Below, in pieces: positions 7,574 through 17,800 of a stretch of DNA of 64,000 bases. The position numbers were made by a program, and so were the translations under genes. The notes below the pieces were generated by a model. That model saw only the letters and a list, made by a program, of their open reading frames with translations. It was not told the origin of the DNA and searched no databases. Numbering within the stretch: position 1 is the first letter of the stretch; the number at the start of each line of letters is the position of its first letter. The stretch covers positions 20,212 through 84,211 of the forward strand of contig JAFGDS010000005.1 in assembly GCA_016931995.1 (NCBI GenBank), written 5' to 3'. This stretch comes from Pirellulales bacterium (lineage in GTDB: Bacteria; Planctomycetota; Planctomycetia; Pirellulales; Thermoguttaceae).

Positions 7574-8491
7574 TCACGCCTCGAAGCTGTCCACCTCGGC
7601 GTAGGCGTTGATGAGGGCCTTTTCGCCGTCGGCGCCACCGCCGGCGACGCCGTGCTCCATGCCGACGATGCCTTGGTAGCCCTTGGCGTGCAGGTGCTTG
7701 AAGACGTTCTTGAAGTTGATTTCCCCGGTGGTCGGCTCGTTGCGGCCGGGATTGTCGCCCACCTGGAAGTAGGCGATCTCGGACCAGGCCCGATCGAGGT
7801 TCGGAATGAGATTTCCCTCGCTGATCTGCTGATGATAGAGATCGTCGAGGATCTTGCACGAGGGGCTGCCGACCGCCTTGCAGATCAGATACGCCTGCGG
7901 GATTTCCGAAAGGAACAGGCCCGGGTGATCGGACCAGTGGTTCAGCGGCTCGAGCACCATGACCAGGCCCGAGGGCTCGCAGATCGCGGCGCATCGCTTC
8001 AGGAGTTCGACGACGTTGGCCGTTTGGTAATCTTTTTGCAGGTGGATGTCGAACGCGCCGGGCACGACGGTGCACCACTTGGCGCGGACGCGTTTGGCCA
8101 CCTCGACGGCGGCGCGCATATCGGCGAGCACTTTGTCGGCCATGCCCGAATCACCCGAGGCGAACGTGGGCCGCCCGAAGTCGCCCGTGGCGACGAACAC
8201 ACCCATCTCCATGTCCAGCCGCTCCATCGTCGCGGCGATCTTCTTCTGCAACTCGACGGGCCGGCCGGCCATGCCGTTGTCTTCCAGGGCCGTGAAACCG
8301 ACGTCGGCCATGAACTTCAGCTCGTCGATCGGGTCGTCGCCGGCCAGGTTGCGAAACATGCCGAAGTGGGGCGCGTACTTCAATTTGAATTGATGCTTGG
8401 CGGGCTTGGCGTCGGTGGTTTGACCGGAGGCGAGCGCGGCCGCGGCCGTGGCGGCCAGACCCGTGGCAAGAAAATCGCGACGGTGCATCAT
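7574..8491 (-). CDS. Hydroxypyruvate isomerase-like TIM-barrel protein with Tat signal
   Basis: 305-residue member of the xylose-isomerase-like TIM-barrel superfamily (AP endonuclease 2 fold), closest by eye to hydroxypyruvate isomerase Hyi. Supporting blocks are LVMVLEPLNHWSDHPGLFL, CKILDDLYHQQISEGNL, FQVGDNPGRNEPTTGEINF and the late metal-ligand-like GIVGMEHGV. A twin-arginine leader (MMHRRDFLATGLAATAAAAL) predicts export, which is unlike cytoplasmic Hyi enzymes and common for planctomycete paralogues. The start is fixed by the tandem ATG at 8491 that opens the Tat signal. It runs convergent to znuB. Actual substrate is not known. Confidence 0.87.
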   Translation of the reverse strand: MMHRRDFLATGLAATAAAALASGQTTDAKPAKHQFKLKYAPHFGMFRNLAGDDPIDELKFMADVGFTALEDNGMAGRPVELQKKIAATMERLDMEMGVFVATGDFGRPTFASGDSGMADKVLADMRAAVEVAKRVRAKWCTVVPGAFDIHLQKDYQTANVVELLKRCAAICEPSGLVMVLEPLNHWSDHPGLFLSEIPQAYLICKAVGSPSCKILDDLYHQQISEGNLIPNLDRAWSEIAYFQVGDNPGRNEPTTGEINFKNVFKHLHAKGYQGIVGMEHGVAGGGADGEKALINAYAEVDSFEA

Positions 8492-8752
8492 GGCGGGACT
8501 CCCGTAAGGTGAGGGGTGTTTTGGTGAAAATGGTATCGTGTCGGTGGTCGCCGGCGCGACCCCCACAGCATAGCCGAACCCCGCCGGCGACGAAAAGCCC
8601 CGCCTTGACCCGCGGCGGGAGACTGATACGCTTGTCGTGGGGGTGGCTGTGCCACGGGGCAAATTGGGACGGACGAATCGCGGAACATGCGATAGCCCTG
8701 GGGCGACCCTACACTTCCCTACACGCTTTCACGTCGAACACGATCCCGCGCC

Positions 8753-9841
8753 ATGCCCCACGCCGACTACACCGCCGCCGATTTTGCCCGAAACCCCCTC
8801 ATGTTCTACTACGAGGTCACGCTGGCCTGCGACCTCGTCTGCAAGCACTGCCGCGCGTCGGCCCAGGAAGGCGCCGATCCGGACGAACTCGTCACCGAGC
8901 AGGCGATGTCGCTGGTGGACCAGGTCGCCACGTTTCCCCGCCGGCCGATGCTCGTGTTCACCGGCGGCGACCCGCTGAAACGGGCGGACCTGTGCGATCT
9001 CGCGCGCCGCGCCGTGTCCGTCGGACTCGAGGTGGCCCTGACGCCCTCGGCCACGCCGCTGGCCAAGGCCGAGGCGTTTGCCCAGGTCCGCGAGGCCGGC
9101 GTCCGCCGGCTGGGCATCAGCCTCGACGGCGCGGACGCGGCGACGCACGATGCCTTTCGCGGCTGGGAAGGCAGCTTCGCGCGGACGATGCGGATGCTCG
9201 CCGACGCCCGCGAGCTGGGCTTGGCCGTCCAGGTGAACACGACGATCACGCGGCGCAACTTCCACCAGATCGACGCCATCGCCGAGCTGTTGGCCGAGCA
9301 GGGCATCGCCATGTGGGCGGCGTTCTTCCTCGTGCCGGTGGGACGCGGCGTGGAAGAACAGCGGATCGCGCCCGAGCAATATGAAGAGGCCTTCGAGCGG
9401 CTCTGGCATCATTCGCGGACGAAACCGTACGCCGTCAAGACAACCGAAGCCCCGCACTACCGCCGTTTTGTGCTCGAGCGCGGCGGCGACCCGCTGGCCG
9501 GGCCGGGCGACGCATCGGGCAGGCCCGCGGCACATCGCGCCCCGTTGGGCGTGACCGACGGCAAGGGCGTGATGTTCGTCAACCACCGGGGCGAGATCTA
9601 CCCCGCCGGATTTCTGCCTCTACTCTGTGGTCGTTTCCCGCACGATTCCGTCGTGGACGTCTACCAGAGCCATCCCACGTTTCGCGCGCTACGGGACCCC
9701 GACCGGTTCCAGGGCAACTGCGGGGCGTGCGAGTATCGCCACGTCTGCGGCGGCAGTCGCGCCCGGGCGTACGCCGTGACCGGCGACCCCCTGGCCAGCG
9801 AGCCCGACTGCGTCTACGTGCCCAAAAGCCGTAGGCAATGA
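8753..9841 (+). CDS. Radical SAM/SPASM domain protein (TIGR04053-like)
   Basis: 362-residue radical S-adenosylmethionine enzyme. The [4Fe-4S] motif is C26-x3-C30-x2-C33 (CDLVCKHC), with the SAM-binding FTGGDPL block shortly after. A C-terminal SPASM-type auxiliary cluster region contains CGACEYRHVCGG and a later Cys near SEPDCVYVP. The overall sequence resembles the radical SAM/SPASM family annotated TIGR04053, which is related to AhbD/MftC-type enzymes that modify haem precursors or peptides. No small precursor peptide or haem gene is visible nearby, so the substrate is open. It stands alone, with divergent and convergent neighbours and a repeat hairpin behind it. Confidence 0.88.
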   Translation: MPHADYTAADFARNPLMFYYEVTLACDLVCKHCRASAQEGADPDELVTEQAMSLVDQVATFPRRPMLVFTGGDPLKRADLCDLARRAVSVGLEVALTPSATPLAKAEAFAQVREAGVRRLGISLDGADAATHDAFRGWEGSFARTMRMLADARELGLAVQVNTTITRRNFHQIDAIAELLAEQGIAMWAAFFLVPVGRGVEEQRIAPEQYEEAFERLWHHSRTKPYAVKTTEAPHYRRFVLERGGDPLAGPGDASGRPAAHRAPLGVTDGKGVMFVNHRGEIYPAGFLPLLCGRFPHDSVVDVYQSHPTFRALRDPDRFQGNCGACEYRHVCGGSRARAYAVTGDPLASEPDCVYVPKSRRQ

Positions 9842-9909
9842 CAAGACGTCGGGCGGGCTGAACGTATGATGGGTCGAGCGCGGCGAGCCCCACCAATCAG
9901 ATGCCCCGT

Positions 9910-9972
9910 GTGCCACTGGCTCCGCCAGTGCAGAATCGGGCATTTCCCGCGCACTGGCGGAGCCAGTGGCAC
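9910..9972. repeat. Family A paired inverted repeat (BIME-like)
   Basis: A 22-base unit at 9910-9931 (begins GTGCCACTGGCTCCGCC) is repeated as its exact reverse complement at 9951-9972, so the pair can fold into a 22-bp stem with a 19-base loop. Each unit is itself nearly palindromic. It lies between two convergent genes. Confidence 0.9.
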
Positions 9973-10007
9973 ACCCAACGTCCAACCTGCCATCGCCCTG
10001 CCCCGCG

Positions 10008-10028
10008 CCCTCTCCCAACGGGAGAGGG
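10008..10028. repeat. Family D palindrome
   Basis: CCCTCTCCC (10008-10016), loop AAC, GGGAGAGGG (10020-10028): perfect 9-bp stem just beyond the 3' end of the PEP-CTERM gene. Confidence 0.85.
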
Positions 10029-10040
10029 GAGACACGAGGC

Positions 10041-10943
10041 TCACTCCTCGCCGTCCCAATGGGTCCAGCGGCGGCGGAAGGCCAGACGCCACGACCCGCC
10101 GGCGAAGCTCAGGCCGAGCACCGACCAGATCAAGAGCGAGGCCGGCTCGGGCACTTCGCCCGTCGGCGTGCGAAGCGGGATCGTCTCGTAGATCACGTCG
10201 TTGGCGCAACTGACCGTGAAGCCGATCGTGAGGCTGTCGAGATACAACGAGGCGAACGTGCCGTTGGTGAAGTCGAAGATGCTCTGGCCGGCGTTGTCGT
10301 CCGTCCCGTCGAACGACTCGTGCGTGAACGCGTACGGGTCCTGCCAGCCGGAGAAATAGATCGTGCCCACGTCGTGGGCGTTACCCAGGGCGAGCTGGGC
10401 ATCGAGCCAATCCTGGTCGATCGCCCAGGGGTGATAACCCCGCACGCTGCCGGGCCAATTCCCGCCCGATCGGGTCTTGGAATAGGCGGCCAACATGTAC
10501 TGCCCGCTGTTGGCCAGGGGAATGTCCGTGTCGAACTTGTACACGGTCCACTGCCCGGCGGCCAGAACGCCACCGACGGCCTGGTACGGGTGGCACGGCG
10601 ACGGAACCGGAGCCACGGGCGAGCGAACGATGTAGTCCCAACCCGGCACGTCGTCCGTGTCGAGCATCAAGTCGCCGGGCCGCAAGTGCTTCCAAAGATT
10701 CGTGTACAGATTGCCCCGTTCATAATTGAACAGAACGGACAAGAGCTGGTTGTTCGCCTCGTTGACCTCAACCACCCCGGCGGCGCTGTTGAGGAAGATC
10801 GGCACGCCGTTCTCGTCCTGGCTCATCCCGGAGTAGCCGGGCCAGTTGACGGACGTATCTCCGAACTGATAACCCGCCACGGCCCCCGACGCCGCCAGGG
10901 CCGCAATCGCCAAACTCAGAACGAGTATCCCGCTTCGCATCAT
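10041..10943 (-). CDS. PEP-CTERM sorting-domain protein
   Basis: 300-residue exported protein with an N-terminal signal peptide (MMRSGILVLSLAIAALAASG) and a C-terminal PEP-CTERM signal. That signal has VPEPASLLIW (from about residue 263), a hydrophobic helix and a basic end (WRLAFRRRWTH). PEP-CTERM proteins are processed by exosortase and usually end up in the extracellular matrix. The middle is Trp/Tyr/Asp-rich (for example DTDDVPGWDYIV, GGNWPGSVRGYHPW), suggests a beta-rich surface domain, and is not a family I recognise. No exosortase is in the window, but a FemAB protein of the XrtA/PEP-CTERM type lies at 49816. The tandem ATG at 10943 is taken as start because it opens the signal peptide. 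Confidence 0.88.
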   Translation of the reverse strand: MMRSGILVLSLAIAALAASGAVAGYQFGDTSVNWPGYSGMSQDENGVPIFLNSAAGVVEVNEANNQLLSVLFNYERGNLYTNLWKHLRPGDLMLDTDDVPGWDYIVRSPVAPVPSPCHPYQAVGGVLAAGQWTVYKFDTDIPLANSGQYMLAAYSKTRSGGNWPGSVRGYHPWAIDQDWLDAQLALGNAHDVGTIYFSGWQDPYAFTHESFDGTDDNAGQSIFDFTNGTFASLYLDSLTIGFTVSCANDVIYETIPLRTPTGEVPEPASLLIWSVLGLSFAGGSWRLAFRRRWTHWDGEE

Positions 10944-11359
10944 TGTTGTTCCCGTCAATCGAGGTCCGAAGTCCATGGGGGGCATAGACATACCGTTCTC
11001 CCCTCTCCCTTATGTTTGCCTTTGGGTTCCCCCTCCTGACACAAAAACGATTCGGATTGCATGCTTTCGGAGACCACGGGCACGCAATAGGCCCCTCAAT
11101 GGGGGCGCAACATGCACCTCGTTGGGATCCAGGCGGAACGCAAGTCCTTCCGCGCCAACGAGATCCTTCGCTGCGCTCAGGATCACCCAAGGAAGGAGAA
11201 GCCAGGAGGATGACGGGCTGTATGGGGTATGGACAGGCTAACCGATGAAATACCCCGAAGGACGGGGTAATCGCGTTCCGTCTGCGGAGTCGCGACGGAC
11301 CATGGCTGTCCAGCTACTTTGTTTGGGTGGTCTGTGCGCGTTTTCGTGCTTTCCGTCTT
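10944..11359. other. Gene-free spacer with one family B repeat
   Basis: 416 bases between two minus-strand genes. A family B unit is at 11162-11186 (GATCCTTCGCTGCGCTCAGG...). A CCCCTCTCCC fragment near 11000 resembles half of family D. No open frame here has credible coding character. Confidence 0.6.
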
Positions 11360-12805
11360 TCACCGCGAGGTGTGCATCCCCGGCGGCATCTCGAGCGTCT
11401 TGCTCTGGAGGCCGGCCTTGGCCAACACGAAGTAGAGCACCAGGCCCACCACGAAGGCCGCCATGGGCGGGCAGGGGTTGTAGGCAGCCATGCCGGGGAT
11501 CAGATTCGCGCCGACCACGAAGCCCGCCGCCCACGAGATCCACCCGGCCAGGTTGAAGCCCGCCCGGGGACCGGGCCATTTCCGTCCGGCCAGCAGGTAA
11601 TCGGCCATCATCGCCCCACAGATTGGCCCGAACGACGCCCCGATGATGCCAAACACCGCCTTTGCGTCGCCCGCCTTGGCCGACACCACCAACCCAATCG
11701 ACGCCAACGTGCCGATCCCGCAGGAGATGAACGGATGCACCTTCGGCAGGGTCGTCTTGAAGCTGTTGGCGGCGATGAACGACGAGAAGCACGCCGGCGG
11801 AAACGCGGCCACGGCCAAGAGGATCGTGAAGACCTTGGCCGTGCCGGCGCCCACTAAGTCGGGCATGAGATCAATGGGATTCAACACGGCCAAGTTCGCG
11901 GCCTTCCCGCTGCCCAGGGCGCCGGCCGTGATGAGCAGGGCCAGGACACCGGTGAAGATCGTCGCGCCGGCGATGCCGACCAAGCCGCCCAGTTGCACGT
12001 CCTTCGCGTCGCGGTTGTTCATGCCGAAGTCCGTGCCCGCCGCGCCCGCGGTGGCGAAGAAGCCAACGATGTAGCTGCAAAGCAACGCGATGACCGAGAA
12101 CGTGTCTAACGTCTCTGTCGCCTTGAAGACTTTACCGTCTTTGTTGACCAACTCGGCGAGGGCACCAGCATCAACAACTGCCTGATTGTCGAACTGGCCG
12201 ACGCCGCCGATCGTGGTGACCAGCAGGATGATGAGGATCACGAGAGGAATGAGCGGCAGGAACGTGGCCACTGCAGCCACGTAGCGGACGCCCTTGAGCC
12301 CGACCACGGCGGCCACAACGGCCCAGGCGACACCGATGGCCATGTGCAACGTTCCGTTGACCGGCTGACCAAAGGTGCTCGCGAGGAGCTTGGCCGAGAA
12401 GTAGGCGTTCACCCCGAGCCAGCCGAACTGGAGCACGCCCATCAGAAAGCCGGGCATGAGCAGCCCGCCATGGACGCCGTAGGTGGACGTGCCCACCACG
12501 TAAAGCGGCAGACCGGTCTTCATGCCGAGCATGCCAGGCACAAGATAGAAGAGGAAATGGCAAATGAGCGCGGCCAACACAACAGCGACGACGGCGGGCA
12601 ACAAGCCCTGCGCCAACGTCCCACCCCGGAACGCGCTGTATCCCGAGCCCTCAAGCAGGATCTGACCGACGGGAATCTCATGCCAGAACACGAACCAGAG
12701 CATGATCCCGGCGTAGGTCTGGGCGGTGCTGCGGAACCACGCGATGCGGTTGGCCTGCGGCACGCTTTGGGCCGAGGCGACGTAATCCGGCAAGTTCGAC
12801 GCCAT
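11360..12805 (-). CDS. NCS1-type nucleobase:cation symporter (cytosine/purine permease family)
   Basis: 481-residue integral membrane protein with about 12 hydrophobic segments. The sequence near the N-terminus (SVPQANRIAWFRSTAQTYAG) and the segment GTDFGMNNRDAKDVQLGGLVG fit the NCS1 family of proton- or sodium-coupled importers for cytosine, purines, hydantoins or related compounds. Substrate cannot be read from sequence. The start at 12805 has a good Shine-Dalgarno (AGGAG) a few bases upstream on the minus strand; a longer frame reaching upstream lacks one and runs into repeats. No nucleobase-metabolism genes are adjacent. Confidence 0.85.
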   Translation of the reverse strand: MASNLPDYVASAQSVPQANRIAWFRSTAQTYAGIMLWFVFWHEIPVGQILLEGSGYSAFRGGTLAQGLLPAVVAVVLAALICHFLFYLVPGMLGMKTGLPLYVVGTSTYGVHGGLLMPGFLMGVLQFGWLGVNAYFSAKLLASTFGQPVNGTLHMAIGVAWAVVAAVVGLKGVRYVAAVATFLPLIPLVILIILLVTTIGGVGQFDNQAVVDAGALAELVNKDGKVFKATETLDTFSVIALLCSYIVGFFATAGAAGTDFGMNNRDAKDVQLGGLVGIAGATIFTGVLALLITAGALGSGKAANLAVLNPIDLMPDLVGAGTAKVFTILLAVAAFPPACFSSFIAANSFKTTLPKVHPFISCGIGTLASIGLVVSAKAGDAKAVFGIIGASFGPICGAMMADYLLAGRKWPGPRAGFNLAGWISWAAGFVVGANLIPGMAAYNPCPPMAAFVVGLVLYFVLAKAGLQSKTLEMPPGMHTSR

Positions 12806-13327
12806 GGGATTTCTCCTGAAAACCTTGTTTTGATGGGGAACAGCTCCGCAAACCCGTCCACAACCGGAACCCGCCCGGTCATGCTGAGCGATGCGAAGCA
12901 TCTCGTTGGCGGCCGGCGAGATCCTTCGCTGCGCTCAGGATGACGGGGTTGGACGCGAGAGTCTCAAGATGACGGGGTTGGACACGCGGGTTTTGGGACA
13001 CGCTCCAAGCCCGAAATATACCCCGCTGGGGCCATGGGAGTAAACCATCCCGTCGTCCAGAAGCTGGGGGCATAAGAGCCGCGCGACAAAACTTCCCTCA
13101 ATACCCCATCTTCGCGCGGTGGCAATGACTTCCCTTGACCCTCGAGGCTAGTCCGAAGTACCATATCTCGCCCTCTTTGCCGACCGAGCCGGGCGGAGGT
13201 CAACCCGGCAAGATGCGAGGGCGCCACTGCTGGCTCGTCCAGCAGTGAATGGGGCACTGCTGGACGAGCCAGCAGTGGCGCCCCTGGGGCACAACCAGCG
13301 TGATGGACCGCGCGAAGGCAATCGACC
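12806..13327. other. 522-base gene-free spacer rich in repeats
   Basis: Divergent spacer between the NCS1 permease and the glycosyltransferase. It holds a family B inverted pair (12879-12904 and 12918-12944), a 16-base direct repeat GATGACGGGGTTGGAC (12939-12954 and 12968-12983), and the long hairpin at 13219-13283. No coding sequence is evident. Confidence 0.7.
13219..13283. repeat. Perfect 29-bp inverted repeat with 7-base loop
   Basis: The arm at 13219-13247 (starts GGGCGCCACTGCTGGCTCG) is the exact reverse complement of 13255-13283; the loop is AATGGGG. The design follows family A (two near-palindromic units head to head) with a different core sequence. It lies 44 bases before the start of the glycosyltransferase gene. 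Confidence 0.92.
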
Positions 13328-14581
13328 ATGAAGGCCACCGGACGGCTTCTTCTGCTCCTCTTGTGCGCGGCGCTGGCGCTGCGCGCCGGCGCGGCCGTTT
13401 GGTGGCAGCACCGGCTCGGCGAGGGTTTTGCCTTCGGCGACAGCGAGAGCTACTGGTCGCTCGCGCGATCCCTGGCCGCGGGCCAACCGTATCGATACGG
13501 GGCGGCCGACAGCGAGGTCTTTCGCGCGCCGGGCTACCCGACGATTCTTGCCGGGGTGTTTCTCATCGGCGGCGACCATCCTCCGGTTCTCTGGGGACGA
13601 CTGGTCGGGGCCCTGTGCGGCACGGCGGCCGTGGGAGCAGTGTGGTGGTTGGGACGGACGCTCTTTCATCCCGAGGCGGGTTGGTTGGCCGGCGCGATCA
13701 CCGCCGCGTATCCCGGGGCCATCGCCACGAGCGTGCTCGTCCTGAGCGAGGCGGCCTTCTGCCCCGTGATGCTTCTGCAATTGGCCTTGTGGATACAGGC
13801 GTGGCGAGCCCAAACGACCCGGGCGGCGGCCGGTTGGGCCATTGCGGCGGGTCTGGCCGCCGGCGCGGCCACGCTCATCCGGCCGAGCTGGCTCCTGTTT
13901 GTGCCCTTCGCGGCCGCGATCGGCGTCGTGGTTGGGCCCGACCGACGGCGCCACCTCGCCTTGGCCGGAGCGATGCTGGTTGTGCTGGTTGCGGTAATGA
14001 CACCGTGGGTGCTGCGCAACCAGCGGGCCGTGGGTCGCCCCGTGCTGACCACGACGCAATTGGGCGCGAGTCTTTACGACGGGCTGAATCCCGAGGCGGA
14101 CGGGTCGAGCCGGATGGATTTCGAGCGGCGTTTCATCGAGGAGGAACGGGTCGCGCCGAGCGCCGCCGACGAGCCGCTCGAGTGCCGCCTGGACCGGCGG
14201 ATGCGCGCGGCCGCGCTCGACTGGGCGGCGTTGCATCCGACCGAAGTCGCCCGGCTGGCCGGCGTGAAATTCCTTCGGATGTGGAACGTTTGGCCCAACG
14301 AGCCGAGCCTGTCGGCGTGGCCGGTCCGCGCGGCGGTGGCCGGGACGTATCTGCCGGTGCTGGTGTTGGGCGCGGTTGGCGCCGTGGGAATGATCCGGCG
14401 GGGTTGGCCTTTTGTGTTGTGTTGGCTGCCCGCGGCATACCTGACGCTGGTGCACGTGGTGTTCGTCAGTTCAATCCGGTATCGCCAGCCGGCCATGCTC
14501 GGGCTGATCGTGCTGGCGGCCGGCGCGGCGACGGGGTTGGGAAAGAGGAATGAGGCAGGAAGCGTGCCAAGGCAGGCATGA
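13328..14581 (+). CDS. GT39-like membrane glycosyltransferase (ArnT/PMT superfamily)
   Basis: 417-residue polytopic membrane protein. Hydrophobic helices begin at residue 5, and the first extracytoplasmic loop has the acidic FAFGDSESYWSLARSL segment. In the GT-C fold this is where the catalytic Asp of polyprenyl-phosphate-sugar transferases lies. An RAPGYPTILAG block follows, also typical. It would transfer a sugar from a lipid-phosphate carrier to a lipid or protein acceptor on the outer face of the inner membrane. Pseudomonas-type ArnT enzymes are longer (~550 residues); this shorter form is common among planctomycete paralogues. The start at 13328 opens the first helix. Acceptor unknown. 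Confidence 0.78.
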   Translation: MKATGRLLLLLLCAALALRAGAAVWWQHRLGEGFAFGDSESYWSLARSLAAGQPYRYGAADSEVFRAPGYPTILAGVFLIGGDHPPVLWGRLVGALCGTAAVGAVWWLGRTLFHPEAGWLAGAITAAYPGAIATSVLVLSEAAFCPVMLLQLALWIQAWRAQTTRAAAGWAIAAGLAAGAATLIRPSWLLFVPFAAAIGVVVGPDRRRHLALAGAMLVVLVAVMTPWVLRNQRAVGRPVLTTTQLGASLYDGLNPEADGSSRMDFERRFIEEERVAPSAADEPLECRLDRRMRAAALDWAALHPTEVARLAGVKFLRMWNVWPNEPSLSAWPVRAAVAGTYLPVLVLGAVGAVGMIRRGWPFVLCWLPAAYLTLVHVVFVSSIRYRQPAMLGLIVLAAGAATGLGKRNEAGSVPRQA

Positions 14582-14610
14582 GATCTTGGATGAAACGGGT
14601 AACACATTGA

Positions 14611-14677
14611 GTGCCACTGGCTTTGCCAGTGCCTTTCCGGGATATCCGGACTCGCGCACTGGCGGAGCCAGTGGCAC
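14611..14677. repeat. Family A paired inverted repeat
   Basis: Unit at 14611-14632 (GTGCCACTGGCTTTGCCAGTGC) faces a reverse-complement unit at 14656-14677. They differ only in the three-base core (TTT versus TCC sense). Located directly after the glycosyltransferase. Confidence 0.9.
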
Positions 14678-14740
14678 GCGGTGGCGCACGGAGATCGGTG
14701 GTGCGGAATGACCGGATAGGCAACGTCCCCTCACCCCCGG

Positions 14741-14766
14741 CCCCTCTCCCGCAAGCGGGAGAGGGG
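14741..14766. repeat. Family D palindrome
   Basis: CCCCTCTCCCGC (14741-14752), loop AA, GCGGGAGAGGGG (14755-14766): perfect 12-bp stem in the leader of the AsmA-like gene. Confidence 0.88.
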
Positions 14767-14872
14767 AGGAAACGCGGAAAGGAACATCCTCATCGTTAGC
14801 GCGCTAGTCCGTTTTTGTTGGTTCCTCGTCAAGTGGGGACTGCTGCCCGGCGCGATCGCCACGATCGTTGCG

Positions 14873-17800
14873 TTGCCGTACGTCTACCGCGAGGTGGACG
14901 AGGGCATCCGCGCGCGGATCGCCGCCGAGATCGGCTGGCACTACAAGGATCTTCGCGTTCTCGTCCGCTCGGCCGCGAGGGTGGAGGGGCGGGGGATCGA
15001 GATCCGAGGGTTGTCGATCGTCGAGCCCGGCGTGGAGGATCCCCGCGAGGCCATGGTCCATCTCGAAGAGGTCTTCCTTTGTTGCACGACAGACCTGGCC
15101 GACCTCTTGACGGAGGAAGTCGCGGTCGGGCGGATCGCCATCCGCCGGCCGACGTTGCGGCTGATTCGCCGACCGGACGGAACGTGGAACGCCCAGGGGC
15201 TGTTGCCCCTTCCCAAGCTGGGCCGCCGGGCGCCCGAGGTGACGATCGAAAACGGGACCATCGAGCTGTTGGACCCGACGCGCGACCCACCCGCGCGGTA
15301 CGTGCTGCGCGACGCGAACCTGACTATTGCGCCGGCCGAGGGCGCGGCGGGCGCCTCGGGTGCGCGCACGATCCGCGGCACGCTCACGGGCGACCATCTG
15401 CACCATATCGAGTTCGAGGGCACAATCGATCCGGAGCGCGGGACGTGGCAGATCGCGGGGTTGATCGAGGACCTGGCCATCTCGCCCGACTTGTGCGATG
15501 CGCTGCCGGCGCCCGTGGCGGCGGCCGCGGCCGATTTCCGGGGTTTGCGCGGGCGCGCCGAGGCGACGTTTCGCCTGAGCAACGCGCCGGCGCCGGGCGA
15601 ACCATGCCGCTTCGCCGTAACCGCCAGCCTGACGCAAGGACGCGTCGACGACCCGCGACTACCCTACCCGCTGACCGGTATTCTGGCCACGATCCACGCC
15701 AACAACGACGGCTTCGCGATCCGCAACCTCTCGGCGCAGGGCGGCGAGGGATCGCTTTGGCTCGACGGCCGCCGGGCGGGCTACGCGCCCGATGCGCCCT
15801 GGGCGCTCGAGGCCGAGCTGCGCCGGCTCGAACTGAACCCACAACTGCTCGAAGTCTTGCCCGAGAAACTGCAAACGCTGTGGAGGAAATATTGGCCCAG
15901 CGGGCTGATCGACGCCCACCTGAAGCTGGCTTCCGACGGGCAGCATCTTCGGCCCGAGGCGACGGAGATCGTGGTCCGCTGCCTGGACGTGGCCTTCACG
16001 TACCACAAGTTTCCCTACCGCGTGGAGCGAGCGCAAGGGACGCTCGTGCTGAAAAACGACGAGGTCGCGGTCGACGATCTCCTGGCGTACACGGGGGACC
16101 GGCCGATCCGGATGTCCGCGCGCGTGCGGCAGCTGTTTTCCGGACCGTCCGGCTGGTTCGAGGCCCGGGGCGAGGCCATTCCGATCGATCAGAAGGCGCT
16201 CGACGCGCTGCAACCGGACAGCCGGCGGGTGGTCGATTCGCTCCGTCCGCGCGGCACGTGCGACGCGTGGCTCCGGGTCGAGCAACCCCGGCCCGGCGTC
16301 CCGCCCACGCAGCACTACGTGCTCACCCTCAACGGCTGCTCCATCTGCTTTGACGGTTTCCCCTATCCGCTGGAAAACGTCCACGGGCGGCTCGAGCGAT
16401 TTCCCGACCGGAGCTGGGCGTTCACTAATCTGGTCGGCGCGAACGACGCGGGTCGGATCACGTGCGAGGGCAACATGGTCGAATCGGCCGAGGGTAAGGT
16501 GCTCACCCTCGCGTTCACGGGAACGAACGTCCGGCTGGAGGAGGAGCTGCGCGACGCCCTGCGCCCCGCCATGCGCCAGGTGTGGAACGATCTGAAACCC
16601 CGCGGCGCGGTCAACCTCGACGCGGAGCTTCAGTGGCTCGTGGATCGGAAGAAGCTTAATCTCACGGTGAGCGCCGTTCCGCAAACCGAGAACTCGTCCA
16701 TCGAACCCAAGGCCTTCCCCTACCGGCTGGAGAAGCTCCACGGAAAACTGGTCTACCGCGACGGCCACGTTTCGGTGGACCGATTCCAGGCGGAGCACGG
16801 CCAAGTGACCGTCTCGTGCAACGGCTCGTGCGACTTCCTGCCCGATGGAAGCTGGCACGTTCGCCTCGGCGACGTCGCCGTCGACCACCTGCGGCTGGAC
16901 CGCGAGTTGATCCAGGCGCTGCCGGCGCGGCTTCGCAAGGGCCTCGTGCGGCTCGATCCGCGAGGACCCGCCGATCTACACCGCGGCACGTTCGACTTCT
17001 GGCACTCCGGGCGATCGGGCGAGCCCGTGCGCGCCGCGTGGGACCTCGCCATCGGCTTCCAGCAGGTCTCGGTCGAGTGCGGCGTGCTCCTGGAGAACAT
17101 GTACGGCGACCTGACGCTCACCGGCGGGTTTGACGGGCAGCGATTCCAGTCGCGCGGCGAGCTGAACGTCGAATCGCTCACGTTCAAGGGATTTCAATTC
17201 ACGCAGGTCATGGGGCCATTCTGGATCGACGACGGTCGGGTGCTGTTCGGGTCCTGGGTGGACCGGCCGGAGGGCGGCGTCGTCAAACCAGGCGCGACTG
17301 ACGCCCCGGCGCCGCGGTCCGTCACGGCCCGGCTCTTCGACGGAACCATCGAGGGCGACGCCTGGATTGCCCTGGAACAGGTCCCCCGTTATGCGCTCAC
17401 CGCGCGGTTGGCGCAGGCCGACTTGAGCCTCTTCGCAAAGGAAACCCTGGCCGGACAACAGGACCTGCGAGGGCGAGTTGGCGCGGAGGTCGAGCTGCGC
17501 GGCCAGGGCGCGACGGTCCACGGGCTGGGCGGACGTGGCCGCGTCTGGCTCCGCGAGGCCGACGTCTATCAACTGCCGGTGATGGTCGCCCTGCTCAAGA
17601 TCCTCAGTATCCGCGAGCCGGACCGGTCGGCCTTCAGCAGCGCGGACATTCGATTCGGCATCAGCGGGCCGCACGTGTATCTCCGCCCCATCAATTTCAA
17701 CGGCGACGCGATCAGCCTGCTGGGCCAAGGGCAAATGGATTTCGACACGAACATCGACCTGGCGTTTCACGCCGTGGTGGGCCGCGACGCCTTCCGACTG

